Shown here: in pieces, positions 9,505-18,489 of the stretch | How positions within the stretch are numbered: the stretch's first letter is position 1 | Layout of the letters: every line of letters begins with the position of its first letter | NCBI GenBank assembly: GCA_002494725.1 | Contig: DACG01000010.1 | Location: 9,966 to 73,965 of the forward strand | Length of the DNA: 64,000 bases | Direction of reading: 5' to 3' | DNA from: Geoglobus sp. UBA235 | GTDB taxonomy: Archaea; Halobacteriota; Archaeoglobi; Archaeoglobales; Archaeoglobaceae | The notes under the pieces: model-generated | The model's database searches: none | What the model was told of the DNA's origin: nothing | Seen by the model: only the letters and a program-made list of their open reading frames with translations | Position numbers and translations under genes: made by a program

Positions 9505-11844
9505 ATGAACATCGGTGTATTTGTCTGTCACTGCGGCCTCAACATCGCAAGGGTTGTGGATGTGAAGGATGTTACCGATTACTCCAGATCACTTCCTGAT
9601 GTTACCTTTGCTCAGGATATCAAATACGCCTGCTCCGATAGCGGGCAGGATGAGATTATAAAGGCAATTAAAGAGAATGATCTCGATGCTGTTGTAGTAT
9701 CAGCATGCAGCCCGAAGCTGCATGAGGTGACATTCAGAAGAGCTGCGATGAGAGCCGGGCTGAATCCGTACATGGTTGTAATGGCAAACATAAGGGAGCA
9801 GTGCTCCTGGGTTCATCAGAGCATGCCCAAATCTGCAACAGCAAAGGCAAAGGACCTTGTAAGAATGGCTGTTGCTTACGCAAGGAATCTTGAACCGCTC
9901 TCAAGAAAGAAGATTGAGGTCAAGAAAGCTGTTGCGGTCATAGGTGGAGGAGTTGCAGGAATTGAAGCAGCTTTGAATCTGGCAGATGCCGGGATAAAGG
10001 TCTATCTCATTGAAAAAGCCCCGACAATTGGTGGAAAGATGGCAACACTCAACGAGGTTTTCCCGACAAATGACTGCTCCATCTGCATCCTTGCCCCGAA
10101 AATGAGTGAAGCCCTGAATCATGAGAACATTGAGGTGATAACAAACGCAGAGCTCAAGGATTTTGAGGGGCATGTTGGAGATTTCAAACTCAAGGTGGTG
10201 AAGCACCCAAGATACGTTGATGAGAGCAAGTGCAAGGGATGCATAGATGATTGCAGTTCTGTATGCCCTGTTGAAGTTCCAAACGAGTTTGATTATGCCA
10301 TAGGTACAAGGAAAGCAATCTATCTTCCAATACCGCAATCAACCCCTCTATATGCGGCAATAGACTGGCAGCACTGCATAGGATGCAGGCTGTGCGAGAA
10401 AGCCTGTGAGCCTGAGGCAATAAATTTCAATCAGGAACCTGAGGAACTGGAGATTGAGGCTGGAGCTGTTATTGTCGCAACAGGATTCAGACCATTTGAT
10501 GCAAGAAGAAAGGAAGAGTATGGATATGGCATTTACAGGAATGTCATAACATCTCTTGAGCTTGAAAGATTGCTTTCTGCTTCAGGTCCAACCCTTGGAG
10601 AGCTGCTGAGACCATCTGACTCAAGCATTCCCCAGAAAATAGCATTCATCCAGTGTGTTGGGAGCAGAGATGAGAAAACCAACAGATACTGCTCGAGAGT
10701 GTGCTGCATGTCGAGCCTGAAGAATGCCTACGCAATTAAGGAAAGGTATCCCGATGCAGAAGTTACGGTATTCTATATCGATATAAGGGCATACGGAAGG
10801 ATGTACGAGGAATTTTATACACGGACTCAAGAAAAAGGAATAAGATTCATAAGAGCAAGAATTGGAGAGATTTATGAGAAAAAGAATGATAACCTCGTGT
10901 TGATTTATGAGAATACACTTCTTGGCGAATTGCAGGAAGAGGAGTTTGATCTGGTTGTTCTGGCAATAGGTCTCGAAGGAAATACTGAGATCGCCCATAA
11001 GCTTGGCATATCTGTTGGGGAGGATGGATTTTACGAGGTAGCACATCCAAAACTGAGACCTGCTGAAACAGATGTTAAGGGAATATTTCTTGCAGGAACT
11101 GCAAGCGGCCCAAAGGATATTCAGGATTCCATAGCATCAGCAGGACTTGCCGCTGCAAAGGCCATGGAACTTATAATAAAGGGTGAAACTGAATTCGATC
11201 CATACAACGCCTACGTTGATGCTGAAAAATGCATTGGATGCAGAATCTGTGTTGATGTCTGCAATTTCAGTGCTGCGTACATGGATGGAAAGAAGGCAAA
11301 AATTGATGCAAACGCATGTGTTATGTGCGGGGTCTGTGCCTCTGCCTGTCCTGCCGATGCAATAGATCTTGGATTCTTTAAAGAGGATGCTGTAGTTGCT
11401 GCAATCGATGCCCTTGCCCAGGAAAAAACTGCTGATCCGCTAATTCTTGTCTTTGCATGCCATTTTTGCAGTTACGGTGCTGCAGATCTGGCAGGTACAA
11501 CTAAAATACAGTACGAACCAAATGTGAGGATCATAAGAACTTTATGTTCAGGGAGGGTTGATCCAGAGTGGATTCTGAGAGCACTGAAAAAGGGGATTGA
11601 TGGTGTGATTGTTTCTGGATGCCGGTTTGGGGAGTGTCATTTCAAGGTTGGCAACTATCATGCCGAAGAGAGGGTTAAGGCTTTGAAGGAGGCTTTGAGG
11701 GAGACTGGAATCAATCCTGAGAGAGTCACAACAATCTGGCATTCTGCAGGGGAGGCAAGCGGAATTGCAGAGGATTTTAACGAATTTGTGGAGAAAATAA
11801 GGGAGATCGGTTCAATTGAGCAAGAGGTGCTGAAGAATGGTTGA
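9505..11844 (+). CDS. HdrA-like flavoprotein fused to an MvhD-like domain
   Basis: A 779-residue soluble electron-transfer flavoprotein related to heterodisulfide reductase subunit A. An N-terminal Cys-rich domain (CHCG at 8-11) precedes the FAD-binding GGGVAG at 147-152 and the HdrA signature PTNDCSICILAPKM at 188-200. An inserted ferredoxin-like Cys set lies at 243-254 and 291-301, and a second pair of 4Fe-4S motifs at 577-587 and 605-615. The last 130 residues are an MvhD-type [2Fe-2S] domain (C652, C655, C681, C706, C711). MvhD normally links HdrA to a hydrogenase or formate dehydrogenase. No hdrB or hdrC is nearby. It overlaps the polyferredoxin gene by 8 bp. Confidence 0.9.
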   Translation: MNIGVFVCHCGLNIARVVDVKDVTDYSRSLPDVTFAQDIKYACSDSGQDEIIKAIKENDLDAVVVSACSPKLHEVTFRRAAMRAGLNPYMVVMANIREQCSWVHQSMPKSATAKAKDLVRMAVAYARNLEPLSRKKIEVKKAVAVIGGGVAGIEAALNLADAGIKVYLIEKAPTIGGKMATLNEVFPTNDCSICILAPKMSEALNHENIEVITNAELKDFEGHVGDFKLKVVKHPRYVDESKCKGCIDDCSSVCPVEVPNEFDYAIGTRKAIYLPIPQSTPLYAAIDWQHCIGCRLCEKACEPEAINFNQEPEELEIEAGAVIVATGFRPFDARRKEEYGYGIYRNVITSLELERLLSASGPTLGELLRPSDSSIPQKIAFIQCVGSRDEKTNRYCSRVCCMSSLKNAYAIKERYPDAEVTVFYIDIRAYGRMYEEFYTRTQEKGIRFIRARIGEIYEKKNDNLVLIYENTLLGELQEEEFDLVVLAIGLEGNTEIAHKLGISVGEDGFYEVAHPKLRPAETDVKGIFLAGTASGPKDIQDSIASAGLAAAKAMELIIKGETEFDPYNAYVDAEKCIGCRICVDVCNFSAAYMDGKKAKIDANACVMCGVCASACPADAIDLGFFKEDAVVAAIDALAQEKTADPLILVFACHFCSYGAADLAGTTKIQYEPNVRIIRTLCSGRVDPEWILRALKKGIDGVIVSGCRFGECHFKVGNYHAEERVKALKEALRETGINPERVTTIWHSAGEASGIAEDFNEFVEKIREIGSIEQEVLKNG

Positions 11845-13138
11845 GAGAGATCTGGACTTCATTGGTGAGACAAAGTTCAAGTACATTCAGAGGGCAAAGG
11901 ATGAGGTCAGGGAACTGATTTACGATTACAAGATTTGCAATGGATGCGGGATATGTGTTTATGCCTGTCCTGTCAATGCAATTGAGCTTGGTCCTGTACA
12001 CGATATTGCAATAGGTCTTGAGATGCCTCCAGTCACTGTGGATCACCTGAAATGCGCCTACTGCGGGATATGTTATTCTCTCTGCCCATTCAATGCCTTT
12101 GAATTTTACATCAACGGTGAGAGAGTTGAGAAGGAAAGCCTTCCCCTGTCACCAGCCGGATATACTGAGATCGATTACGAAAAGTGTACAGACTGCACTC
12201 TGTGTTACAAGGCATGTCCTGAGGATGCAATAAGCAGGGAGATCAGGATACAGAGGGAGATGATAGAGGAAAAAAATGAAGGGATTGAGGGTAGAGTTAT
12301 CATCGACAGGGAGAAGTGCAATCTCTGCGGGATATGTGCTGAATTCTGCCACATCTTCACAATGGTTGAGAAAGAACCTGGCCCTACAGATCCGATGCCA
12401 TACGAAGACATTCTGACTGATGAGACGGACTGCGATTACTGCATGCTTTGCGAAGATGTGTGTCCTGAAAAAGCCATAAAGATTGAGAATGGCAGGAGAA
12501 TTGATTTTGAGCTCCAAAAACTCGCCCATGTTGAGGTTGATAATGAGAAGTGCTCAAACTGCGCCTACTGCGAGATCGTATGCCCCTACGATGCAATCAA
12601 AACCGTGAAGCCTGCTGAGGGAGAGCTGTTTGTCTACGAGCCCAGAATGTACCGCTGCGATCCTGTTGGATGCGGTGCATGCATAAAGGTGTGCTCTCAC
12701 AACAAGGTGTGGTATGTCGGGGAGAAGGAGGCAAGGGTTTACTTCAATGAAGATCACTGCATATACTGCGGAGCTTGCGAGAATGCATGTCCCTATGACC
12801 TCATAGGAGTGAAAAGAGAAGAGTACTACACGAAAAACAATGTGTCATGGGAACCATGGGTTGAATCATGGCATGAAGCTCTGAAAAGAGTTGTTGAAAA
12901 AAGAAGAGCTGAGGAGCCTGAAAGAAAGCTTTTCAGAGAGGAAAGGCTTGGAACTGTTGAGGAAGAGGAGATCAAAGTGATAAAGATCAGTGAAGATGCT
13001 CTGAATGAGGTTGAACAGAGAGTTAAGGCTATTGAGGAGATTCTGAAAAAACCCCGCTTCAGAAGGGCTGTGGAGAAGGGAGAGACAGAAGGTTTTATAA
13101 ACGGAATCAGAAAGGCTTTGCAAAAACAGCAAGGGTGA
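11837..13138 (+). CDS. polyferredoxin with eight 4Fe-4S motifs
   Basis: A 433-residue electron-transfer protein. I count eight cysteine sets of the CxxCxxCxxxC kind: CNGCGICVYACP, CAYCGICYSLCP, CTDCTLCYKACP, CNLCGICAEFCH, CDYCMLCEDVCP, CSNCAYCEIVCP, a CDPVGCGACIKVCS variant, and CIYCGACENACP. The fourth and seventh sets lack the usual final CP. The last 90 residues are charged and helical. FwdF/MvhB-type polyferredoxins are the nearest known relatives. It is coupled to the HdrA-MvhD gene by an 8-bp overlap and probably carries electrons to or from it. Confidence 0.9.
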   Translation: MVERDLDFIGETKFKYIQRAKDEVRELIYDYKICNGCGICVYACPVNAIELGPVHDIAIGLEMPPVTVDHLKCAYCGICYSLCPFNAFEFYINGERVEKESLPLSPAGYTEIDYEKCTDCTLCYKACPEDAISREIRIQREMIEEKNEGIEGRVIIDREKCNLCGICAEFCHIFTMVEKEPGPTDPMPYEDILTDETDCDYCMLCEDVCPEKAIKIENGRRIDFELQKLAHVEVDNEKCSNCAYCEIVCPYDAIKTVKPAEGELFVYEPRMYRCDPVGCGACIKVCSHNKVWYVGEKEARVYFNEDHCIYCGACENACPYDLIGVKREEYYTKNNVSWEPWVESWHEALKRVVEKRRAEEPERKLFREERLGTVEEEEIKVIKISEDALNEVEQRVKAIEEILKKPRFRRAVEKGETEGFINGIRKALQKQQG

Positions 13139-13142
13139 CCCC

Positions 13143-14345
13143 ATGCACCTTTCCCGAATAAGAGCAGCAAGAAGCAGAAAGTTATCTGGAAAGAAAATTG
13201 TTCTTGGTATTACCGGAAGTATTGCTGCTGTTGAGGCTGTAAGGCTTGCAAGAGAACTTGTGAGAAGAGGGGCTGAGGTTCATGCAGTCATGAGTGAGGC
13301 TGCAACAAAGATAATCCATCCCTACGCAATGGAGTTTGCAACAGACAACAGAGTCATAACGGAAATTACAGGTAGAATAGAGCATGTAGAATTTCTTGGA
13401 GTTGATGGGGAGGCCGACTTACTTCTCATAGCTCCGGCAACAGCAAACACAATTGCAAAGATTGCATCAGGTATAGATGACACCCCCGTTACAACAATGG
13501 CAACAACAGCCCTCGGTTCAGGAAAACCTGTGATGATTGCCCCTGCAATGCACGAGAGCATGATGAACAATCCAGCTATTGAAGATGCGATTGAAAATCT
13601 CAAAAAAGCTGGAATTGAGTTCATAGAGCCAAGATACGAGGAAAACAAGGCCAAGTTTGCTGAGATTGATAAGATATGCCTTCAGGTTGAGAGAAAGCTT
13701 TACAGAAAGGATTTGAAGGGCAAAAAAGTTGTTGTAACCTCAGGCCCGACAGTGGAGTTCATAGACCCGATAAGGTACATAACCAACAGGAGCAGCGGTT
13801 TGATGGGATATGAGATTGCCGTTGAGTTCTGGAGGAGAGGTGCAGAGGTCGTTTTTGTGACATCAAAGCCTCTCGAATTTGATCTTCCTGATTTCAAAAC
13901 AGTGAGAATCGTTTCTGTCAGAGACATGCTTGACGCAAGCCTTGAAGAGGTGAAAAATGCTGATATCTTCGTCTCTGCTGCCGCAGCTGCCGATTTTGTC
14001 CCAGAGAAGAGAAACAGCAAGATAAAAACTGCAGAGAAGCTAACCTTGGAGCTTTCATGTGCACCCAAGATACTGAGAGAGGTCAGAAAGGTTTTTGATG
14101 GAAATGTGATTGCATTCAAGGCTGAAACGGGAGTTAGTGAGGAGGAGCTTGAAAGAATTGCCTTGGAGAAAATGGAGACCGACAAAGCCAACATGATGGT
14201 GGCAAATGATGTTCTTGAAAAGGGTATGGGTACCTTGGACACAAGAGTCCTCCTGATAACTCCGGAAAGAAAGATGTGGGTTGAAGGGCTGAAAAAGGAT
14301 GTTGCAGAAAAGATAGTGGAGCTTTTCATTTCAGACTGCCTATGA
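13143..14345 (+). CDS. coaBC: bifunctional phosphopantothenoylcysteine decarboxylase / phosphopantothenate-cysteine ligase
   Basis: Two consecutive steps of coenzyme A synthesis. The N-terminal half is the FMN-dependent decarboxylase CoaC, with GITGSIAAVEAVRLA and the PAMHESM segment holding the active-site His. The C-terminal half is the CoaB ligase, with TSGPTVEFIDPIR and ITNRSSG. The 400-residue length is typical. It starts 4 bp after the polyferredoxin stop and overlaps pantoate kinase by 4 bp. The two CoA genes form a pair, and the electron-transfer genes may be in the same transcript. Confidence 0.94.
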   Translation: MHLSRIRAARSRKLSGKKIVLGITGSIAAVEAVRLARELVRRGAEVHAVMSEAATKIIHPYAMEFATDNRVITEITGRIEHVEFLGVDGEADLLLIAPATANTIAKIASGIDDTPVTTMATTALGSGKPVMIAPAMHESMMNNPAIEDAIENLKKAGIEFIEPRYEENKAKFAEIDKICLQVERKLYRKDLKGKKVVVTSGPTVEFIDPIRYITNRSSGLMGYEIAVEFWRRGAEVVFVTSKPLEFDLPDFKTVRIVSVRDMLDASLEEVKNADIFVSAAAAADFVPEKRNSKIKTAEKLTLELSCAPKILREVRKVFDGNVIAFKAETGVSEEELERIALEKMETDKANMMVANDVLEKGMGTLDTRVLLITPERKMWVEGLKKDVAEKIVELFISDCL

Positions 14346-15154
14346 CGTTTGTCTCCGCGAGTGTTACAGCCATTTTCTCTCCATTTATTCACGAAAGGCC
14401 TGAAAAATCTGGGAGCTATGGTGTGGGATTCACAATAGATTCTGGTGTTGAGGCGAGATTGAGCGATGGAGATGGAATTCTCCTGAACGGGAAAAAATTC
14501 CTCATCTCACCAGTTGAAATTGTTCTGGAGGAGCTTGATGAGAGCGGCATTACGCTCGAAACAGATCTACCAATTTCATGTGGATTTGGTGTCAGCGGTG
14601 CTTCAGCTCTTGCATCGGGGATTGAAGTCAGTGTCAGGAGAAATCTCGGACTTTCGCTTATGGAGGTGGCTGATTTAGCCCATAAAGCCGAGGTTCTCTG
14701 CAGAACAGGACTTGGAGATGTCGTCACTCAGTTTCATGGTGGGGTTGTGGCAAGAATAAAGCCAGGGAGCCCGTCAAAATCAGAGGTGAGAAGATATCCT
14801 TTCAGCCAGAAAATAGATTTTCTGGTTCTGGGAAAGATATCTACAAGAGACGTTCTGGAAGATGAAATAAAAAGAGAAAATGTCAGAAAAGCTGGAAAAA
14901 AATATCTGAAGGAATTTCTGAAGAGTCCAAGCACTGATAATCTCTTCAGATGCTCCAAGCTCTTTGCTGTTGAGTCAGGACTGATGGATGATGAGATAGC
15001 GGATGTGATTGAAGCTGTTGAAAGTGGTGGCGGAATGGCATCAATGGTGATGCTTGGCAGGGCTGTTTTTGCCGTTAACGGGAAAAAAGCCTTTGATGAA
15101 TTCAAAGGTCAGAAGTTTTCAGCAAAAATAACAACATGTGGAGTGAAAATCTGA
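14342..15154 (+). CDS. pantoate kinase (GHMP superfamily)
   Basis: Archaeal pantoate kinase makes 4-phosphopantoate, replacing the bacterial pantothenate kinase route to coenzyme A. The 270-residue protein has the GHMP ATP-binding motif PISCGFGVSGASALASG (about residues 77-93), with Cys-Gly-Phe in place of the usual small residues, and a GGGMASMVMLG C-terminal motif. It overlaps coaBC by 4 bp, which supports the CoA assignment. The partner phosphopantothenate synthetase is not in this window. Confidence 0.88.
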   Translation: MTFVSASVTAIFSPFIHERPEKSGSYGVGFTIDSGVEARLSDGDGILLNGKKFLISPVEIVLEELDESGITLETDLPISCGFGVSGASALASGIEVSVRRNLGLSLMEVADLAHKAEVLCRTGLGDVVTQFHGGVVARIKPGSPSKSEVRRYPFSQKIDFLVLGKISTRDVLEDEIKRENVRKAGKKYLKEFLKSPSTDNLFRCSKLFAVESGLMDDEIADVIEAVESGGGMASMVMLGRAVFAVNGKKAFDEFKGQKFSAKITTCGVKI

Positions 15155-15209
15155 GATATTCACCGTTTAATTTATATTCTATTCATTGTAATTATTTTTC
15201 CGAAGAGGC

Positions 15210-15893
15210 ATGAAAATCTCCACAGGAATACTGCTCCTGGATAAGAGATTGGGTGGTGGGATACCCTCAGGCTCAACTGTCTGTGTTTACGCTAACCCAG
15301 TCAGCATGCCGGAAGTTTTTCTTTATCAGTTTGCATCTGGAGGCTACACTTTCTACTTCACAACCTCAAGACTCCCCAAATACATAATGGAGGACATGGA
15401 GAGCCTTGGAATAGATCCCGGGAATGTTGAGTTTGTTGATGTCTTCAGCAAGTACTATCTCTCAGAATCGGGGGGATTCATAATCGAAGATCAGTACAGG
15501 GACAGAGATATTTTTGATTTTGTTGACAGTCAGCTTTCAAAAATAGACATGAGAAATCCGGTGATAATATTCGACAATCTCTCCTTTTTTCTCAATCTGA
15601 ATGTCCCAATGGGGCTCAAGGAGTGGCTTGTAAACAAGATATACGCAACAACGAAGAATCTGGAAGGAATCTCATACTGCTACCTCATCAAGGGGAGTCA
15701 TCCAAAGGAGATAGACAACATAGTCATAAACATCTCAGACGTCGTTTTTGACATAGATTCGGAGAAAAGTGGTGACAAAATGGTAAACAGGCTTGGAATA
15801 CCAAAAATGAGAAGGATGAAGCCAATAGATGAGACCTTCAGATACTATATCAGCGATGGTGTCCAGATAGATACTTCAAGGGACATTGCGTAA
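15210..15893 (+). CDS. RecA/KaiC-superfamily protein without a P-loop
   Basis: A 227-residue protein whose start resembles archaeal KaiC/RAD55-like ATPases (ILLLDKRLGGGIPSGS at 7-22). Where GxxGxGKT should follow, it has ANPVSMPE (28-36), so the ATP-binding Lys/Thr are missing. A Walker-B-like strand remains (PVIIFDN, Asp122). It therefore probably does not hydrolyse ATP, and may be regulatory or structural. A conventional TATA-rich region precedes the ATG at 15210. Homologues with degenerate P-loops are common in Archaeoglobales as far as I recall. Confidence 0.7.
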   Translation: MKISTGILLLDKRLGGGIPSGSTVCVYANPVSMPEVFLYQFASGGYTFYFTTSRLPKYIMEDMESLGIDPGNVEFVDVFSKYYLSESGGFIIEDQYRDRDIFDFVDSQLSKIDMRNPVIIFDNLSFFLNLNVPMGLKEWLVNKIYATTKNLEGISYCYLIKGSHPKEIDNIVINISDVVFDIDSEKSGDKMVNRLGIPKMRRMKPIDETFRYYISDGVQIDTSRDIA

Positions 15894-15952
15894 AATTCTT
15901 TGAAAGATAAATTTATGGGTTTCACCCAGAAAATTCTCAGAAAAATAAACAT

Positions 15953-16022
15953 GCGGCCGCCGGGATTCGAACCCGGGCAACGGGCTCGGGAGGCCCGTGT
16001 CCTGCCGCTAGACTACGACCGC
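15953..16022 (-). tRNA. tRNA-Gly(CCC)
   Basis: A full cloverleaf can be drawn on the minus strand. The 7-bp acceptor stem is GCGGTCG/CGGCCGC with one G-U pair. The D arm contains TAGCGGCAGG, and the T arm CCGGG-TTCGAAT-CCCGG is perfect. The anticodon stem is CGGGC/GCCCG around the loop CTCCCGA, giving anticodon CCC (glycine, codon GGG). It is 70 nt long, has no intron, and its 3' CCA is not encoded. An A/T-rich stretch near 16045-16060 could be its promoter. Confidence 0.95.
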
Positions 16023-16107
16023 TTGAAAAATTAGTAAGCTACACTTCATTAAAAATTTTTGGTGCCGTCCAGAAACATTTATCTCTGTCCCGATTCAGAG
16101 TAAAAAC

Positions 16108-16785
16108 GTGGTGGCGATTACGGAAAAAATCAATGAAATTGAAAGAAGACTTGAAGCTGGAGAAGACGTAAGAAAGGAATTCTGGAGACTTGCTGGGGAG
16201 GTCAAAAGATCCCGGATTCGTGAAGATGATGTTATAAACAGGCTCAGTCGGATAAGGGACAGGCTGTTTGAGAAAGAAACAGTGATTGGGTTTAGAGAAG
16301 GTTTTGCTCTTTTCTCAATCCTTTTCCTGCTTTTCAACTTTCTGTTTTTCCACGCATCTTTAAAAATGGAAAATGGGGCTGTCAAGGCAATCACAATTCT
16401 CGGAATAGAGATCGGAATCGTTTACACGTCATTTCTTGTCGGGAGGTGCATCGGGTCTTTGATCAGCAGAATAGGCGTGGATGGATTTTACAGATACAGC
16501 AATCTTGAATTCGGTGTTAAGATGAATTACAGGGATTACCTGAAGGCAGAACCTGTAAACAGGGTTATTCTTTTCTCGGGAGCAATATTTCTGGAGCATT
16601 TAATTCTTGCCATTCACCTGATCTTCCTCCTGACCATAAACAGCTACTGGATCATTCCGGCCTTTATTCTGATCATCAATCTTCCATTTTCCTATCTGAT
16701 CCACAGGATTGCCAGAACAGGGGAGCTCCACAGACTGCTTAGAGAACTTAGGATTTTCAGAGAGATTAAGAGGACTCACGAATAA
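16108..16785 (+). CDS. membrane protein with N-terminal cytoplasmic helix, unknown function
   Basis: A 225-residue protein. The first ~60 residues are highly charged and probably coiled (EIERRLEAGEDVRKEF). Four likely membrane segments follow in two pairs, near residues 65-85, 93-112, 150-175 and 178-197. The end is basic (LHRLLRELRIFREIKR). The start is GTG at 16108, with GTG 16111 as an alternative. No family is recognised. It lies between the tRNA gene and the redox operon and is probably transcribed alone. Confidence 0.6.
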   Translation: MVAITEKINEIERRLEAGEDVRKEFWRLAGEVKRSRIREDDVINRLSRIRDRLFEKETVIGFREGFALFSILFLLFNFLFFHASLKMENGAVKAITILGIEIGIVYTSFLVGRCIGSLISRIGVDGFYRYSNLEFGVKMNYRDYLKAEPVNRVILFSGAIFLEHLILAIHLIFLLTINSYWIIPAFILIINLPFSYLIHRIARTGELHRLLRELRIFREIKRTHE

Positions 16786-16821
16786 ATGGTTTTTAACGAT
16801 TTTATCAAAACCACTAACAAC

Positions 16822-16830
16822 TTTATATAA
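16822..16830 (+). promoter_or_regulatory. TATA box of the redox/radical SAM operon
   Basis: TTTATATAA at 16822-16830 is a near-consensus archaeal TATA box. A start site would fall about 25 bp downstream, just before the GAGGTGA ribosome-binding site at 16852-16858 and the first gene at 16866. Confidence 0.6.
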
Positions 16831-16865
16831 CCCGGATGAGAACATTAGATTGAGGTGATGTGAGG

Positions 16866-17126
16866 ATGATAACCCTGAAGCTGCTAACATCTCCAACATG
16901 CCCGTACTGCCCGAGGGCGAGGGATGTTGTGAGACAGCTCGCAGAAGAGGATAGAGATGTTATCGCACTTGAGCTGAGTATCACAACAGATGAGGGATTG
17001 AAGGAGGCTATGAGATTTGGAATCTCAGGAGTTCCCGCAATAATTATAAACGACAGGGAGGTTCTCCTTGGAGTGCCAAGAATAGCTGAACTGAAAAGAA
17101 TTGTTGAAAGATACAGGTACAACTGA
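16866..17126 (+). CDS. glutaredoxin-like small thioredoxin-fold protein
   Basis: An 86-residue thioredoxin-fold protein with the redox motif CPYC (Cys12, Cys15) and a cis-proline segment GVPAI. I chose ATG 16866 because GAGGTGA lies 7 nt upstream; GTG 16860 would leave 1 nt. It probably reduces or shuttles disulfides. It heads a run of six same-strand genes: thioredoxin, radical SAM, HTH regulator, ferredoxin and an unknown protein follow with gaps of at most 15 bp. Confidence 0.85.
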   Translation: MITLKLLTSPTCPYCPRARDVVRQLAEEDRDVIALELSITTDEGLKEAMRFGISGVPAIIINDREVLLGVPRIAELKRIVERYRYN

Positions 17127-17141
17127 AAAGGAGGTGATTGA

Positions 17142-17465
17142 GTGAAGGAACTGAATGAGAGCAATTTCAGCGAGGAGATAAACAAGGAAAGGCTTGTGCT
17201 TGTGGACTTCTGGGCTGAGTGGTGCATGCCGTGCAGAATGCTCACCCCAATTCTTGAAAAGCTTGAGCAGGAGTTTGAGGATGTTGAGTTTGCGAAGCTC
17301 AACACAGACGAGAATCCAAACATAGCAATGAAGTACGGGATATTCAGCATTCCAACAGTCATGATGTTCTACAGGGGCAAGGTGATAAACAGCTTTGTTG
17401 GAGCGATGCCTGAAAGTGTTGTAAGAAGGGAGATAGAGAAGGCTCTTGAAAAAATACAGGTATGA
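17142..17465 (+). CDS. trxA: thioredoxin
   Basis: A 107-residue thioredoxin with GTG start and a GAGGTGATT ribosome-binding site. The active site is WCMPCRM (Cys28, Cys31) and the cis-Pro segment is FSIPTVMMF. The variant CMPC in place of CGPC should change its redox potential, and it also occurs in other archaeal thioredoxins. It overlaps the radical SAM start by 4 bp (ATGA), so the two are probably translated in a coupled way. No thioredoxin reductase gene is nearby. Confidence 0.93.
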   Translation: MKELNESNFSEEINKERLVLVDFWAEWCMPCRMLTPILEKLEQEFEDVEFAKLNTDENPNIAMKYGIFSIPTVMMFYRGKVINSFVGAMPESVVRREIEKALEKIQV

Positions 17466-18124
17466 GAATAATCAAAATAGGAGATTGCAGGATCTCGGTC
17501 GGATTCTGCAATCTCCGGTGTCCATACTGTGTCCATCTTGGAGAGGAAACTGAAAATATCAGCCCTGAAAAGATTGCTGAGAGCCTTGAAAACTGCAGGT
17601 CTGTTTACATCGGTGGAGCCGAGCCCACAGTCCACGGTGATCTGATTGAGCTTCTTGAAATACTGCACGGAAAAAACATTGAGATAACCCTGAAAACAGA
17701 CGGACTGCTTCCTGAAAAAATCAGAGACACACTCCCATTCGTTCACAGATACGTTTTTGAGATCAAGGGAGACTTTGAGGATCTCAATTCCTTGGCATAT
17801 TTATCCGGACTGAGCTTAGAAAGGGCAAAAAAGTACGCTGAAAATCTCCTCAAGAGCATCCGGATAGCCAAGGAAAACGGTAAGGCGATAAGGATATGGT
17901 TCAGGGTTATTCCCGGGTTCATTGATCGTGAGAGATTCAGAAAGATGATGGAAAAGATTGGAAGGGTGGATGAAATACTGCTGTATCAGTTCTTGTCCAG
18001 GCCGGACTGGGATAAACCTGTTGTGGGGCTTGAAAAACCTGATTTCAGCCTCATCAGAGATCTTGAGAATGCAGCTAAGGAGTACGCAGATAAGGTGATA
18101 GTTATCGGGGAGGATGAAAAATGA
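17462..18124 (+). CDS. radical SAM protein, NrdG/PflA-activase-like
   Basis: A 220-residue radical SAM enzyme. The cluster motif is CNLRCPYC (Cys16, Cys20, Cys23) and the SAM-binding GGAEP follows at residues 51-55. Its short length and layout are like activating enzymes for glycyl-radical proteins, but no glycyl-radical enzyme gene is next to it, so its substrate is unknown. It is coupled to trxA (ATGA) and to the HTH gene (4-bp overlap). The ferredoxin downstream could supply its reducing electron. Confidence 0.85.
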   Translation: MRIIKIGDCRISVGFCNLRCPYCVHLGEETENISPEKIAESLENCRSVYIGGAEPTVHGDLIELLEILHGKNIEITLKTDGLLPEKIRDTLPFVHRYVFEIKGDFEDLNSLAYLSGLSLERAKKYAENLLKSIRIAKENGKAIRIWFRVIPGFIDRERFRKMMEKIGRVDEILLYQFLSRPDWDKPVVGLEKPDFSLIRDLENAAKEYADKVIVIGEDEK

Positions 18125-18489
18125 AAACAATAAGAGATTCCCTTACAATACTGAGCTGTGACAACGTTCTCGAGTGCTTCTATGGAATAAATGAAAGTGA
18201 TGTTGAGGTGTACAGAATTCTTCTCTCCGGAGGCCCAAAGAAAATCGAGGAAATAAGTTCAATTGCAGGAAAAAGCGAGAATACTACCTACAAATCTCTT
18301 CAGAAGCTTATGATGGCCGGAATTGTCATAAGGGAGAAAAGACTCATAAAAGGAGGAGGTTACTACTACACGTACAGGGCTGTAAATCCGGATCAGGTGG
18401 CAAATGAAATGAGGGAAATTCTCGAAAACTGGTACAGAAAGGTTGTTGACACAATTGAGGAGTTCAGAAGAAAATACGGAGGTGGGTGA
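18121..18489 (+). CDS. TrmB-like HTH transcriptional regulator
   Basis: A 122-residue winged-HTH protein. Residues about 22-90 match the TrmB DNA-binding fold (SDVEVYRILLSGG, followed by SENTTYKSLQKLMMAGIV). The C-terminus is a helical tail (ENWYRKVVDTIEEF) that could dimerise. It lacks the sugar-binding domain of full TrmB proteins. Embedded in the redox operon with 4-bp and 1-bp overlaps, it probably regulates that operon. Confidence 0.8.
   Translation: MKTIRDSLTILSCDNVLECFYGINESDVEVYRILLSGGPKKIEEISSIAGKSENTTYKSLQKLMMAGIVIREKRLIKGGGYYYTYRAVNPDQVANEMREILENWYRKVVDTIEEFRRKYGGG

Noticed and set aside
13700..14392. 230-codon minus-strand ORF opposite coaBC
   Set aside because: Shadow of coaBC; its composition (Ser/Leu/Phe rich) is that of an antisense frame, with no Shine-Dalgarno.
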